From assembly GCA_036852015.1 (NCBI GenBank), contig JAANDG010000443.1:60209-124208 (forward strand): a stretch of 64,000 bases of DNA. Direction: 5' to 3'. Position numbers and translations under genes: made by a program. A model generated the notes under the pieces. The model worked only from the letters and a program-made list of their open reading frames with translations, did not search any database and was not told the origin of the DNA. Within the stretch, counting starts at the first letter, position 1, and every line of letters begins with the position of its first letter. This stretch comes from Pelodera strongyloides (Eukaryota > Nematoda > Chromadorea > Rhabditida > Rhabditidae). This document shows, piece after piece, positions 54,441 to 64,000 of the stretch.

Positions 54441-55164
54441 GTCGTATTTCTGTGCGATTGTGGCTTTGTGTACTTCAAACCAGTCATTTGTTATCTTCGG
54501 TATACCATACCAATGTTTCTAACGAACATAAAGTGTGAATAAATTTAGTTCCAATTTAGTTCTATACTTATTGTTTATTTACTTATTTGTTCGTTTATTT
54601 GGCTGTGCAAGCGGGTTACACTGTTTATTTTTGTTACCAATACCTTCAGTACTCGTCAGCAGAAAATACGAGATGATAACATTTAGTTATTCCCATCCCT
54701 AAGCCAAACGGAAGTCGTTATAAACTAAAATACAATCATTATCCATTATCTAGGAGAACGGTAGAGATCACACTTCTCAAACGACCTTCAGCAAAAAAAA
54801 CGAAGTTTTTCTTCATTTTTTTGTTTTCATTTCAGTTTCTGACCTTCACTGGGGTTCACTGGGAGGTCCAGAATGAATTATTGCTTACTTTCGTAGGTTT
54901 GTTTGCAAGCTAAGAAAAGTTGCACAAAATTTCCACCTGATTGTAACAGATAAATACAAACTAGAAGTTAAGAAAACGAATATGAAAATAATACAAATAC
55001 GAAGTTATTTGAGGTATCAAGTCTGCATCTTTGGCTCGTTGACCTGTGTATGTGGGTAGAAAATACTAAAGTCCAAAACCCCCTTGTGTAGGCTTACCTA
55101 CTTTAGGTTATCGGCTGTTCGTTGGGGAGATATATCCGCAGATTTTATTTTATTACTTCTTTTC

Positions 55165-55300
55165 TTTAGATGGCGAGGGAATCATGGTCGATCGCTCCTG
55201 GCCCTAGCCCGAAGACGTCGAGGAATTTGTCCTCAGGACCTGTGCGGAACATGTCATACGCATCCCTTGTATTTGAACTCCCTTGAATAAAGATGTGATA
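55165..55300. repeat. Dispersed repeat family I, copy 2
   Basis: atggcgagggaatcatggtc, then ctggccctagcccgaag and gtgcggaacatgtcatacgc parallel 49480-49600. It ends near ccttgaataaagatgtg, similar to 52477. Confidence 0.55.
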
Positions 55301-55919
55301 ATGTCTTGAGCAGCCACAAGCTACATATATCGTACACATCACATTTTTTGCTGGGGGCACTTGGTAAAAAACTTTCGCTGTGACGTCAATAATTAATCGT
55401 TCAAACGGTTTGCCAGAAACTTTCATAAATGAAAATTCGTCACGGCAATAAATTATTATAAATGAAGATATAAACCGGTTTTGAAAAAAAAAACTCTCGG
55501 CTTTCCAGCGCTAGAGAACGTCCTTGTCGGTGGTCATTTCCGTAGGTATTCCCTGGCGCTTCGGCGACAAAATTTATTACCGGCAATTTAGCCGCGCGAT
55601 TTTTTGGAACTAACTTTGTCGCATCCGCAGACCACGTTTTTTACTGATCACGGTCACACTAGTCAACGTGGCTGAAAAGGTTCCGGAAGACTAAATACTA
55701 TTTTGTTGATAATAAACAAAGCGGTGAGGTAACAAATGTACATGTTGAGCGATGCTTGAAAACGACGATGCGTAAAAGATATTACAAAAATTCACCCTCG
55801 ACTTTATACTAACGACTCGATTAAGGTAGCTGTAGCTGCTTCTTTTCATATTTTGGCAAATACTCTAAGAGTTACGAATTATCTAATTGTAAGCATTGCC
55901 TTCAATCCTGAATCCTGCA

Positions 55920-56080
55920 TTAAAGCGAACGCCTTGTTTCCTTGGCATCATATGCAAATGAGCATAAATTAGAATAAAAAATAGACCCCAATTCGACTCT
56001 ACTTAGCAGAACTGCATAAGAATGCAGATCTACGTTTTTGAGATACGTTTCAAAAATCGGCTGGTATTTCGCTTCCATTT
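55920..56080. mobile_element. Foldback family K, copy 3
   Basis: Left ttaaagcgaac, inner gagcataaattagaataaaa, right acgtttcaaaaatcggctgg and tatttcgctt. Same layout as 35247-35437. Confidence 0.55.
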
Positions 56081-56490
56081 GTTTTGTTGACTGACGCGTA
56101 TGCTGTCCGAACCGAAGCACACAAACAATAACACCGTTACACAGTTTACAAATATTGCGGACAAGGAAGGGTGAAAACCAGTTGTTTGTGTGTTGTGTTT
56201 CATTTTATTGTCCCACATATTTGACACCATGGGACAATATATGACACTTCTGATCTTCGAACTTCTATTATACCAAACAACAAACAAATGTTTTCATCCG
56301 TTCAAAGTCCACTGCCGACTCCTAATTTTTCAACTTTTTTTCCGGAATAGCATCTAAAAACCCGGAAAACATGTGAAGTTATACATCGTCATTTTAACAG
56401 GGCGAAACAATTAGCCGTCTTTTGATAACGCTTGTTATTGTTCTTCCTTTTTATATCAAGATTTTCGATTGGGTTTTCTTTTCCCTTTTA

Positions 56491-56506
56491 AGAAGAGAGA
56501 AAGAAG

Positions 56507-56564
<58 letters not shown>

Positions 56565-56565
56565 A
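56491..56565. repeat. (GA)n microsatellite
   Basis: Nearly pure GA run, about 70 bases. Confidence 0.9.
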
Positions 56566-56865
56566 CAGCTCATTCCAATGGAAGAAAAATTGCCAAACGA
56601 TCATTGTTTGCTCATAAAGAGGGAGGCTTCCACAAGGTTCCGCATAGCCATTCACGTGTTTGTAAGCTGTACAACGGCGTACACTAAGGACGCGACCTCG
56701 AAAGCCATGCAGCATTGTGTACAGGCTGCAAGGCATTCTATGAAGTTTTGACCGAAATTGATTAGAAACGATCTGTGTAAGAACAACTTAATTATAATAC
56801 ACATTGCGCAAACTGTAAGGCAAACTCTGTATGATAACCTAAGTGATAAAGCATATTTTCTTGTT

Positions 56866-56936
56866 GTAAAATAGTTTATTGATGATATACAATTAACACA
56901 TCTCAAAAGGTGACCCTAACAATAAGATGCCACGAA
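56866..56936 (-). mobile_element. 3' end fragment of the same LINE family
   Basis: gtttattgatgatatacaat and taacacatctcaaaaggtga match the 3' end of the LINE at 22247-23422. Only the last 70 bases or so are present, a strongly 5'-truncated insertion. Confidence 0.7.
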
Positions 56937-56939
56937 ATC

Positions 56940-59900
56940 AATATATTAGGCATTGCTCAATGACTTCTTCATTTATTTATACAATCAATCAAATAAATTA
57001 AAATATGCATAACATATTACTTGCCGGCAGGCTTCCGTCACATAATAAGTACATAACGAAAGTAAACCCCTATTGAAATATTATTTCGCAATCTATTTTG
57101 ATACACATAATGTTAGAACTTGGAACAATTTATTTCGTTACTACGGCCGTCTGTCTGAGAACAGGTTCACAAGGTTTGTACACTAAGACTTCGTTTTAGG
57201 TATCAATTATTAGTACTTTGTGAAATGGACCTTGAGTTGGGTGGAATTTGTACCAAGAGTTTTCAGAGTGTTATGTACAACATAGATTTCAGTGAAGTGT
57301 GTAGGTTGCGAAACTTGAGCTGACCGTAAGCAAGGTACCAAGTACCCAACGGTACCAAGGGAACAGTGAAGATCCAGCTAGTCTACCAGGCGGTATAAGC
57401 TTATGTTAGGGAAGCATATGGTTATCAGGAGATAATTAAGTATGCAATTTCACGAACTCTTGTTCCTGGCTCCATACAAAACGAGATAGTTATCTTCCAT
57501 GGAAAATTTCAAAAATCACTAACAATAAGGTGATTATCTTATAATAATTTATTACGCACAAAGATAATCAAAGAAAGCAATGTAGCGTGCAGTTTGTGTT
57601 GTGAAAAAAACACACAATATATAAAACATAATAAAGTAGTGGCAAAATAAGTCTCAACAAGAAAATTTGAATTAAATCACAAGTCTACAGTCTTGACCAC
57701 ACAACTGTGTATCTAGCTTCAACTTTGAGATTTATCATGTTTGATCTACGAACTATTTCAACGAATTCTACATGATCAGCTCCGAAATGAGATCTTTGTC
57801 CTACAGCTTGTTAAAAATCAACAATCAATAGTCGAGAAGACCAGTACCATATTTAGCAGCTCAATCGACGTAACGATCACAGATCACGGCACAATTTCAA
57901 AGTAACAATGTGAGTATCACAAACAAAAAACAATAAACAAACAATGAGTTTCCTAATATGAACTTTTAGTACTAGGTGGGTACGTTTTGTGATTCGGTAG
58001 TTCACTGTAGTATGGTAAGTATTAATGGATTTAGAGTCTTTGGTGGTGTTAAAGGGGTAGACTAATGGTTTTGAAGCACATTGTATACAACTGGATTTAT
58101 ATGCAAAGTACCGTCGCACTCTGAAACCGGAAGTCCGGAGGTAACGTAAAACGTACACATAGTACATATGATCGTGGAAATACATGTTCGTATATCATCA
58201 CAAGCCACGTTAAATACCGCTTTAATATCTTGGCAGAAGTCTAACAATGTGCACCTTGTCCTGTTGTGATTGTTGTCTTCCTCACATTGTAATCCCTTTT
58301 CTGGAATTTTTATTATTAGGAGAATTGAGCAAATTTTCCTTGTTATAGTACACTGTCGTGAAGTGAACTCGTTCTCATCGTAAACCCGTGACTAACTACG
58401 TCTAGCAAATTCCTTATTAAATGTCATTAGAGTACACATTGTAAATCAGACGTTTGACGGAACTCACCCAATTATATAATGAACTTACGTACTATAAAGA
58501 TTGAACATGAATGGCACGTGAATTATTGTGTACGGAGTTTGAACATACTTAGGAGTCATTTTATACTACGTAATGCAGCTGAAGGAGAGAAGGAGCTTTA
58601 CATTTCGAGATAACGGCATGTGCCTCTAAACTTCGAGCCGTATATAATAGGTCCTAAGCTCCGACGTCCTAAGCCACGCTTCATGATGCGCTAAAGAGGC
58701 AAAGTCTTCTGATACATTAATTGAAACTGAACCTAAAACACATAAATAAACTTCTTGAATTTATTTTTCTTACTCAAATCGACAATTTGACATTTTCCTA
58801 CTAGACATTCGACAACGATGTTTACCTATTAACGAATTAGCAGCAACAATACACACACGAATGAATGTCACACGCCGGCACCTTACAACACATACAGACA
58901 TACCTTGTGACTTGATATGATATTCAACTTTCGTTTCTGTTATCGCTTATTTTGCAATCGTTGGCAAGGCTCAATTAGCACATGATTGAAAAGAAATATG
59001 TTGCTAGTAAAAGGTTGCAAATCTGTGAGTACCGTTTTGCACACCAGACCTATGGAAAGCTAGCAATAAGCCCGGCTCGATGTGACTTATCATATAGAGC
59101 CAATCGAGCAGTTGCTTTTCACCTCAGCAATGCTGAATTTGATATGCAAATTTTTGTAAGCACAGGTCCAGTAGTCCTGCTAACAGGTTCACTTCAGCTC
59201 TGAGGTGTGGTCATGCATTTCGGATTTCATCAATTAAAACCACCGCTCATTTCAAAACAACATAATCACGAGTTAAACTTTCTAATTGCATCTTTTTTCT
59301 TAGCATTTCCACAATCCAGCTCATTTAGCAAGGAAAATGGAACAGAAATTTTGCTTTGTGCTAAAATAACGAGTCTGCTGATTCAGAGTTTGACTAGCAC
59401 TAGCAGTGTAGAGATATTTTTTGAAGAGAAATTGGTGGAACTATATATTGGAAAGTAAAAAAAATGCGGAATAGAACGTGTTAACTCGAGTTCCCTTACA
59501 ACTAATTTCTTAAATAGGGTGCACCGCTGGCACACATAAAAACTTGGCGCACAGTTGACACTCGATTCGCGAAAGTTTCGCGCAACAATATGTTGCCGTT
59601 ATTCAGGAACTTGATAGATAGTCCATCACCCTTGTGATCACACTATTTTTGAATATGGTACATAAATGTGTACCATATTATGAGCTAATGGTAAAGTTGG
59701 TTTCTTCTGAAAAGGAATTTATAAGATTACTATATATTCTACATTCTACCTATTGCCCTGTTATTCTAGAAACCTAAATAAATTATTGTTTAATCAATTG
59801 GTGCATGGTTTTCAATACTAGCTTGCCGCTGCGCTAAGCTTCTCGATCAGCTGGTGCTAACTCTGCCACCTTTCTTTTGGGGGAAACTCTTTGTGCATAG

Positions 59901-60180
59901 TGCATAGCGTTGAAACGCTCTTTCCGTTTCTCTTTGCATATTGTTGTGTGTGTGCAAAAGGGGGGTTTGGGGAAGCCGTTTTGTTGCTTCTGATAGAAAA
60001 GAGCAAGACTAAATGATGAACTTTGCGCACACACATAAGTCTACACGTTGTCGCGGCAAAAGCATTCCAGCGTGTCGCGCCGGCCGCGCCCAGCACAAAA
60101 TGTCGTCGGCGCGCGCTGCGCATATCAATCACCGCAGGTAATGAGAGAAACGCCCCCGAATCCTCTCAAACACCATGCTA
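56940..60180. other. Intergenic region, nothing firm
   Basis: Open frames at 58982-59203 and 59207-59458 are short and motif-free. A GC-rich patch at 60050-60140 (gcgcgccggccgcgccc) could be a promoter region, but no transcript-like structure could be assigned. Confidence 0.35.
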
Positions 60181-60369
60181 GTTTGTTCACGTGAATGGGG
60201 GTTTTTCAAAATATTTTCAGGCAAAATTAGGGGTTTTTGGGTGAAAATCTTAAAATTATATTACGGATCCGCGTCCGCGACGACCCAAGCTTCAATATGG
60301 ACCAACTTTCAAGTTCAAAGTTCAATTGGCAAGGGGCCAAGTTCGCGGAAAAACCCACGGGAAACCCCC

Positions 60370-60695
60370 ATGTGGTGAGCACGCGGTAGTCAATGCGGTG
60401 CAGACCCCTTTGTTTCGCCGTCTGTGCACTCCGGGAATGCTACTATATTTTCCAGTGATCTTACTCCGCGTGTCTCCGGTGTTTCCCCTATGTATGAGTG
60501 CTCTCGCACTCTACTTTCGAAGATTACGGTATATAAGCGCTGCGCCCGGTCTATGGAAGTCATCAGTTCAGTCAGTAGAACGGGGTGGTCTCCCCCGGTA
60601 GGATCGTCTTCCCCGATTGGAAATCACCTTCTTTAAAGGGTTCCCTAGAGTATAGGGATTGAATTAAGAAGTACCCTTCTGTGCCGTAACATTGC
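60370..60695 (+). promoter_or_regulatory. TATA-type promoter, possibly a solo LTR
   Basis: TATATAA at 60530-60536 is followed about 27 bases later by an initiator-like tcatcagttcagtcagtag. The stretch can be bounded by TGTGGTGAGC (about 60371) and GCCGTAACA (about 60690), giving TG...CA ends as in an LTR, but no target duplication is obvious. No adjacent retroviral-type coding frame was found. Confidence 0.3.
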
Positions 60696-60699
60696 TATT

Positions 60700-61201
60700 T
60701 TACTGTTAACTGGTCATAACTGATGTTTGGACCCACTTACGATATCCAAACTCTTTATTTAATTGTTTTGCAACATCTCTTCATCCCATTGCTCTACTTC
60801 ACGTGCAAGTCTAGCCCGCCACCCTTTCCACCATTTTAGGGCTATCCTCTATAAATCGGGCTATCCCCCATTGTAAATATGCATATCAATCATCTTAATC
60901 TAGATCCCTTTACATCCATATCTCCCTATCAAACTCGGCTATCCGTGCCATATCAGACATATTTTGATAGATGTGCAAATACTCGTGAACTTATGCCTGG
61001 TTCCTCAAACCGCGGGAATATTAATTTCTAATTTCAATAACTTTTCAGACATGTGCTCCTGCTGCTAAACTCATCGGCGTGCATTAGTACGGCGGCGAAA
61101 AACACTCTCCAAGCTCTCAGTTCCTCGATTTATTGATTTTTCTACTCAACTTCTAAATATCGATCGTCAGTTCGCTTTACGCGATAGCTACTCGATCGAT
61201 A
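60700..61201. other. Upstream region of the cytochrome b5 gene
   Basis: No coding frame. ATCGAT cores occur at 61160-61200 directly before the ATG. A ttttcag acceptor near 61049 could end a leader intron. Confidence 0.35.
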
Positions 61202-62029
61202 ATGCCCCTTCGTGAGATTTCTCGTGACGAAGTGGCCGAACATTGCGATTACAATTCATGCTGGGTGATCATCCACAATGATGTGGTTGATATCACCGAA
61301 TTCCTGGAGAAACACCCAGGATCGTCGGAGCTTCTCCTAGAATACGTAAGTTACCCTTATAGACTTTGGACCCTAAGGGCTTTCACCCTAAGGAATTTCA
61401 TCGTTGCTAAGGTTTAAGAACACGAGGTCACTTGTATTTCACACCTAACCTACCGTAATTTCAGGCTGGCAGCGACGCAACCGGCGCATTCGAGGATGTG
61501 GGCCATTCGATGGCCGCTCGCATGCTCTGCGACAAGTACAAACTCGGCACGTTATCCGAAAAGGACCGTGTTGAAGAAGAAGGATCTCAATTTATTGCAT
61601 ACGCTAAGGTTTGTCTTTTTTACTTCCTTAAATCAATCAATACTCCATTTATCAATCGATAGAAAATGAAACCCATAGTGAGAAGCCTCCTGCGCTGTTT
61701 CCTGTCTCTATGCATTTATCAAACGCGAGCACTTTGCGCCGAACCAAAAAGAAAGGAGAACCCCAGCGCTGTGTTTGTATTCTATATTTCCGCTCCAATA
61801 ATAAGAGATTCTTTTCTCTCTCTCTCTCTCTTTAAAACAAGGAGAGAGAAAAAATGGTGGTCAGTATTGTGACGTTCTTTTAAAACGCTGAACAAAGCAC
61901 ACAAAAGAACTTTTGTAAATTTCAAATTTGCCCAAGGACCCTAAACAACCCTAAGGTTTGACTACATAATATTGTACAATATTCTAATTTTAATTATTTC
62001 AGAAACTGGTACACCTCATCTCTGCATAA
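61202..62029 (+). CDS. Cytochrome b5 domain protein, soluble form
   Basis: Three exons, 61202-61345, 61465-61608 and 62003-62029 (48, 48 and 8 codons plus stop, all phase 0), 104 residues. Cytochrome b5 carries one haem and passes electrons to ER desaturases, hydroxylases and P450s. The sequence starts MPLREISRDEVAEH and continues CWVIIHNDVVDITEFLEKHP. The first haem ligand is His in HPGS (usual HPGG), the second His in FEDVGHSMAAR. The start is the first ATG of the frame and fits the domain edge. A usual microsomal form has about 30 more residues with a C-terminal membrane tail. Here exon 3 encodes only KLVHLISA, so the product is either soluble or the true tail exon was missed. An alternative splice to a later exon could not be excluded. 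Confidence 0.85.
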
Positions 62030-62187
62030 TCGGTTATTCGACTAGTCATCTACATACGGGAATGTGTTACAAACAAACAACGCGGGTGCATCGTATATCC
62101 CATTGCCAAATCAGGGAAGAAGAAGAGCACAGCACATTACTATTTGAATCAACTACCCGGGATACGGTGCTGCATCCAAGATTTAGA

Positions 62188-62212
62188 CAAGGCTTAGGCT
62201 TAGGCTTAGGCT
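62188..62212. repeat. Interstitial telomere-type repeat (TTAGGC)3-4
   Basis: ggcttaggcttaggcttagg on the plus strand, about 160 bases after the cytochrome b5 stop codon. Same hexamer as at 28688, in the opposite orientation. Confidence 0.85.
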
Positions 62213-64000
62213 GAGATTTAGATTGTCTTGATTGTATTAGACTTTTCACCTTTAATTTCACAAGTACACACGTTATACTGCCTCAGACTGTGCTCTTTGC
62301 CCCCACAAAGCTTTCACTGATGGATCGTGTATTTCACATCACATTTCTTGTTCTTTCTTGTGTTTTTGTAAATGTTGTTAAGTATAATTATTATTATTTC
62401 TCGATGTTTAATGATACTTACGTGTCTAATTTGTCAGTTACTTTGTTGTTTTTTCACTTTGCTCTATGTGAATTCTTTGTAAAAGATGTCCGCAATGACA
62501 ATAAAAGTTGGACGATTTTTCTTTGTTTTTACTAAAAGTTGAAAGCAGTACAACAAACTTATTATATAAAGGAGAAGAGTTTGCGTTTTTGTTTGTGTGG
62601 ACGAAACAGAATTCTACGTTTCAGGCGTTTGGTATTGGTACCTTTTCGCAACTCTTCAAAATAAGCGCAATCGAATTTAGCTTGGAAGATACGTTTCAGA
62701 CGTTTAATATAAGTATGCTGTCTGGTCATTTCAGTAGGATCGCCTGAGTAGTCACCTCAGGCAGCCATCTGCTAAGAATCATAAAGACGAATAACAAACA
62801 TCTTTCCTTTTGAAATAAGCAATGGATCTGGCACAGTTCCGATATTTGACACATGTTGATTTCATCTAAAGTGGTGTTTGGTATCCGAATGCGCGCAGTT
62901 GCGCAGAACTACTTCTTGAACTCATATGCAGTTGTTATAAAAAAGTAAGGCAAACCATGTTGACCTTTACCAAACTTCGTAATGCTAGCTCCTCCTTATT
63001 TTTACTAATCTGATTCGATAACAGATTTAAGTTTTAGCACTCTACCCCTCCAGCCTCCGGTTCATTCTCGAGAACGGTGCCTTCACATTCCTTACAGAGA
63101 AAAAAGTATATCCTATGATGTTTATATCCTAACAAATGAACGTAGTTAGAAAACATACCATTGCAAACTCTGCGGTATATTGTGTAGAAAAAAGATTGAC
63201 CATTTCCAAATTATTATAAATCTCCACTGCCAGCGTTTAAATGAAAATCTTGACGATTAAACATCATTAAAGAGTTTCCATTTTCCGCCAAAACCTTTGG
63301 AAAGATGACACTATCATCTTCCCTATTAATTGATCACTGTGATAGCTTCAGTTCTCTGGTTGGCTTGGGAGTCCAGTGACCGTGTGCACGAACAGTGGGA
63401 GGTCGGAGCCTTCCCGGTTGGTTGGGAGGATTTGTCTCTGGGAATCGTTTGATCCTGGGAAGCTGGGAGTTCATGACGGGAGGCATTTTTCACTGTATTT
63501 TTACCTTTCTTTATTGGAGTTGTACTCCGAAAAGAAACCTACCACTGAAAGAGCTGATAAAATTACAGACGTCAGTAACGAAACAGAGGCTAGAGACTCG
63601 TTCGTCGTTCGAAAACAACGTTCGTTAAGTCTCAGTTCTATGAAACGTTTATTTTTTAAGCTTTTACCTTAAATAGTAAATAATGTAAACTCACTTTTTA
63701 TCAATTATCATCTTGAGTGTGTGCTAAAGAAGTCCACCGAGATCAGGAGCAAAGTACGGCCGGGAAAATGAATTTTCTCGAGAGAATCAATTTTTTTCCC
63801 TACATGAAAGAAGGATAAATTGCAACATCGTTGATGGATTACAAGCTACGCGTTGCTGACAGTTTTGTAGGAATATTTAACAAAAAACCTCAGACAGAAT
63901 GCATCAAATATGTCTGATTATTGAAGAAAAAGTTGCACTTTATGTTGCGGAACATGTGCTTTTAGGTATCAGTAGGAGGCAGAAAATTTGCGGAGAAATA
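62213..64000. other. Intergenic region to the window end
   Basis: AT-rich. Open frames at 62290-62747 and 63376-63672 have no motif and no splice partners. The bases tacgtttcaggcgtttggta and tacgtttcagacgtttaata near 62617 and 62689 form a small direct repeat. Nothing else recognised. Confidence 0.35.

Noticed and set aside
59857..60132. 91-codon minus-strand frame in the GC-rich patch
   Set aside because: Basic residues follow from GC composition; no domain, start context or neighbour support.
1..64000. CRISPR arrays, rRNA genes, spliced-leader RNA genes, histone clusters
   Set aside because: Looked for by eye on both strands and not seen; the regular repeats present are coding minisatellites, microsatellites and foldback elements.

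Overview
The window is nuclear DNA of a nematode. The evidence is a neuropeptide precursor with the two paired amidated peptides of the flp-34 (NPY/NPF-type) family, two short interstitial tracts of the nematode telomere hexamer TTAGGC, compact introns, and AT-rich DNA full of small foldback elements. I cannot name the species. All gene models were assembled by eye from open frames, splice consensus and comparison of duplicated copies inside the window; coordinates may be off by a base or so.

Layout. 1-1566: five TTAA-bounded foldback elements laid end to end. 2123-13759: a lectin cassette present twice in tandem (2123-6233 and 7941-13759). Each cassette has a short secreted-type reading frame (signal-like exon, Pro/Thr-rich linker, a roughly 50-residue Cys-containing domain) followed by a C-type lectin reading frame. 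The copies expanded different parts: copy 1 has a 32-residue Ser/Thr repeat in the lectin, copy 2 has an (I/V)(P/Q)RP array plus a poly-Thr tract in the upstream frame. An orphan serine palmitoyltransferase exon lies between the copies, and a hAT-like non-autonomous transposon sits in a copy 2 lectin intron.

14025-28620 (minus strand): three tandem copies of an unrecognised gene for a predicted type II single-pass membrane protein. The copy at 25211-28620 is fully open over ten exons (about 385 residues). The copy at 17261-20801 has a 2-base length difference that breaks frame at exon 7. The copy at 14025-15133 is clearly a pseudogene. Spacers between copies are themselves duplicated and carry nested insertions (a foldback element split by a truncated LINE and by a second foldback).

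30242-33435: a complete syntenin gene (two PDZ domains, ALIX-binding type LYPxL motif). 42052-43860: a five-exon flp-34-like precursor. 44386-44628 (minus): a possible small secreted protein. 61202-62029: a cytochrome b5 domain protein with no membrane tail. The rest of 33.5-64 kb is intergenic with microsatellites, foldback elements and dispersed repeats.

The lectin cassettes look like secreted recognition proteins with rapidly changing linkers, and the type II family looks like a birth-and-death gene array. Syntenin, flp-34 and cytochrome b5 look like conserved single genes. No rRNA, functional tRNA or CRISPR array was seen.
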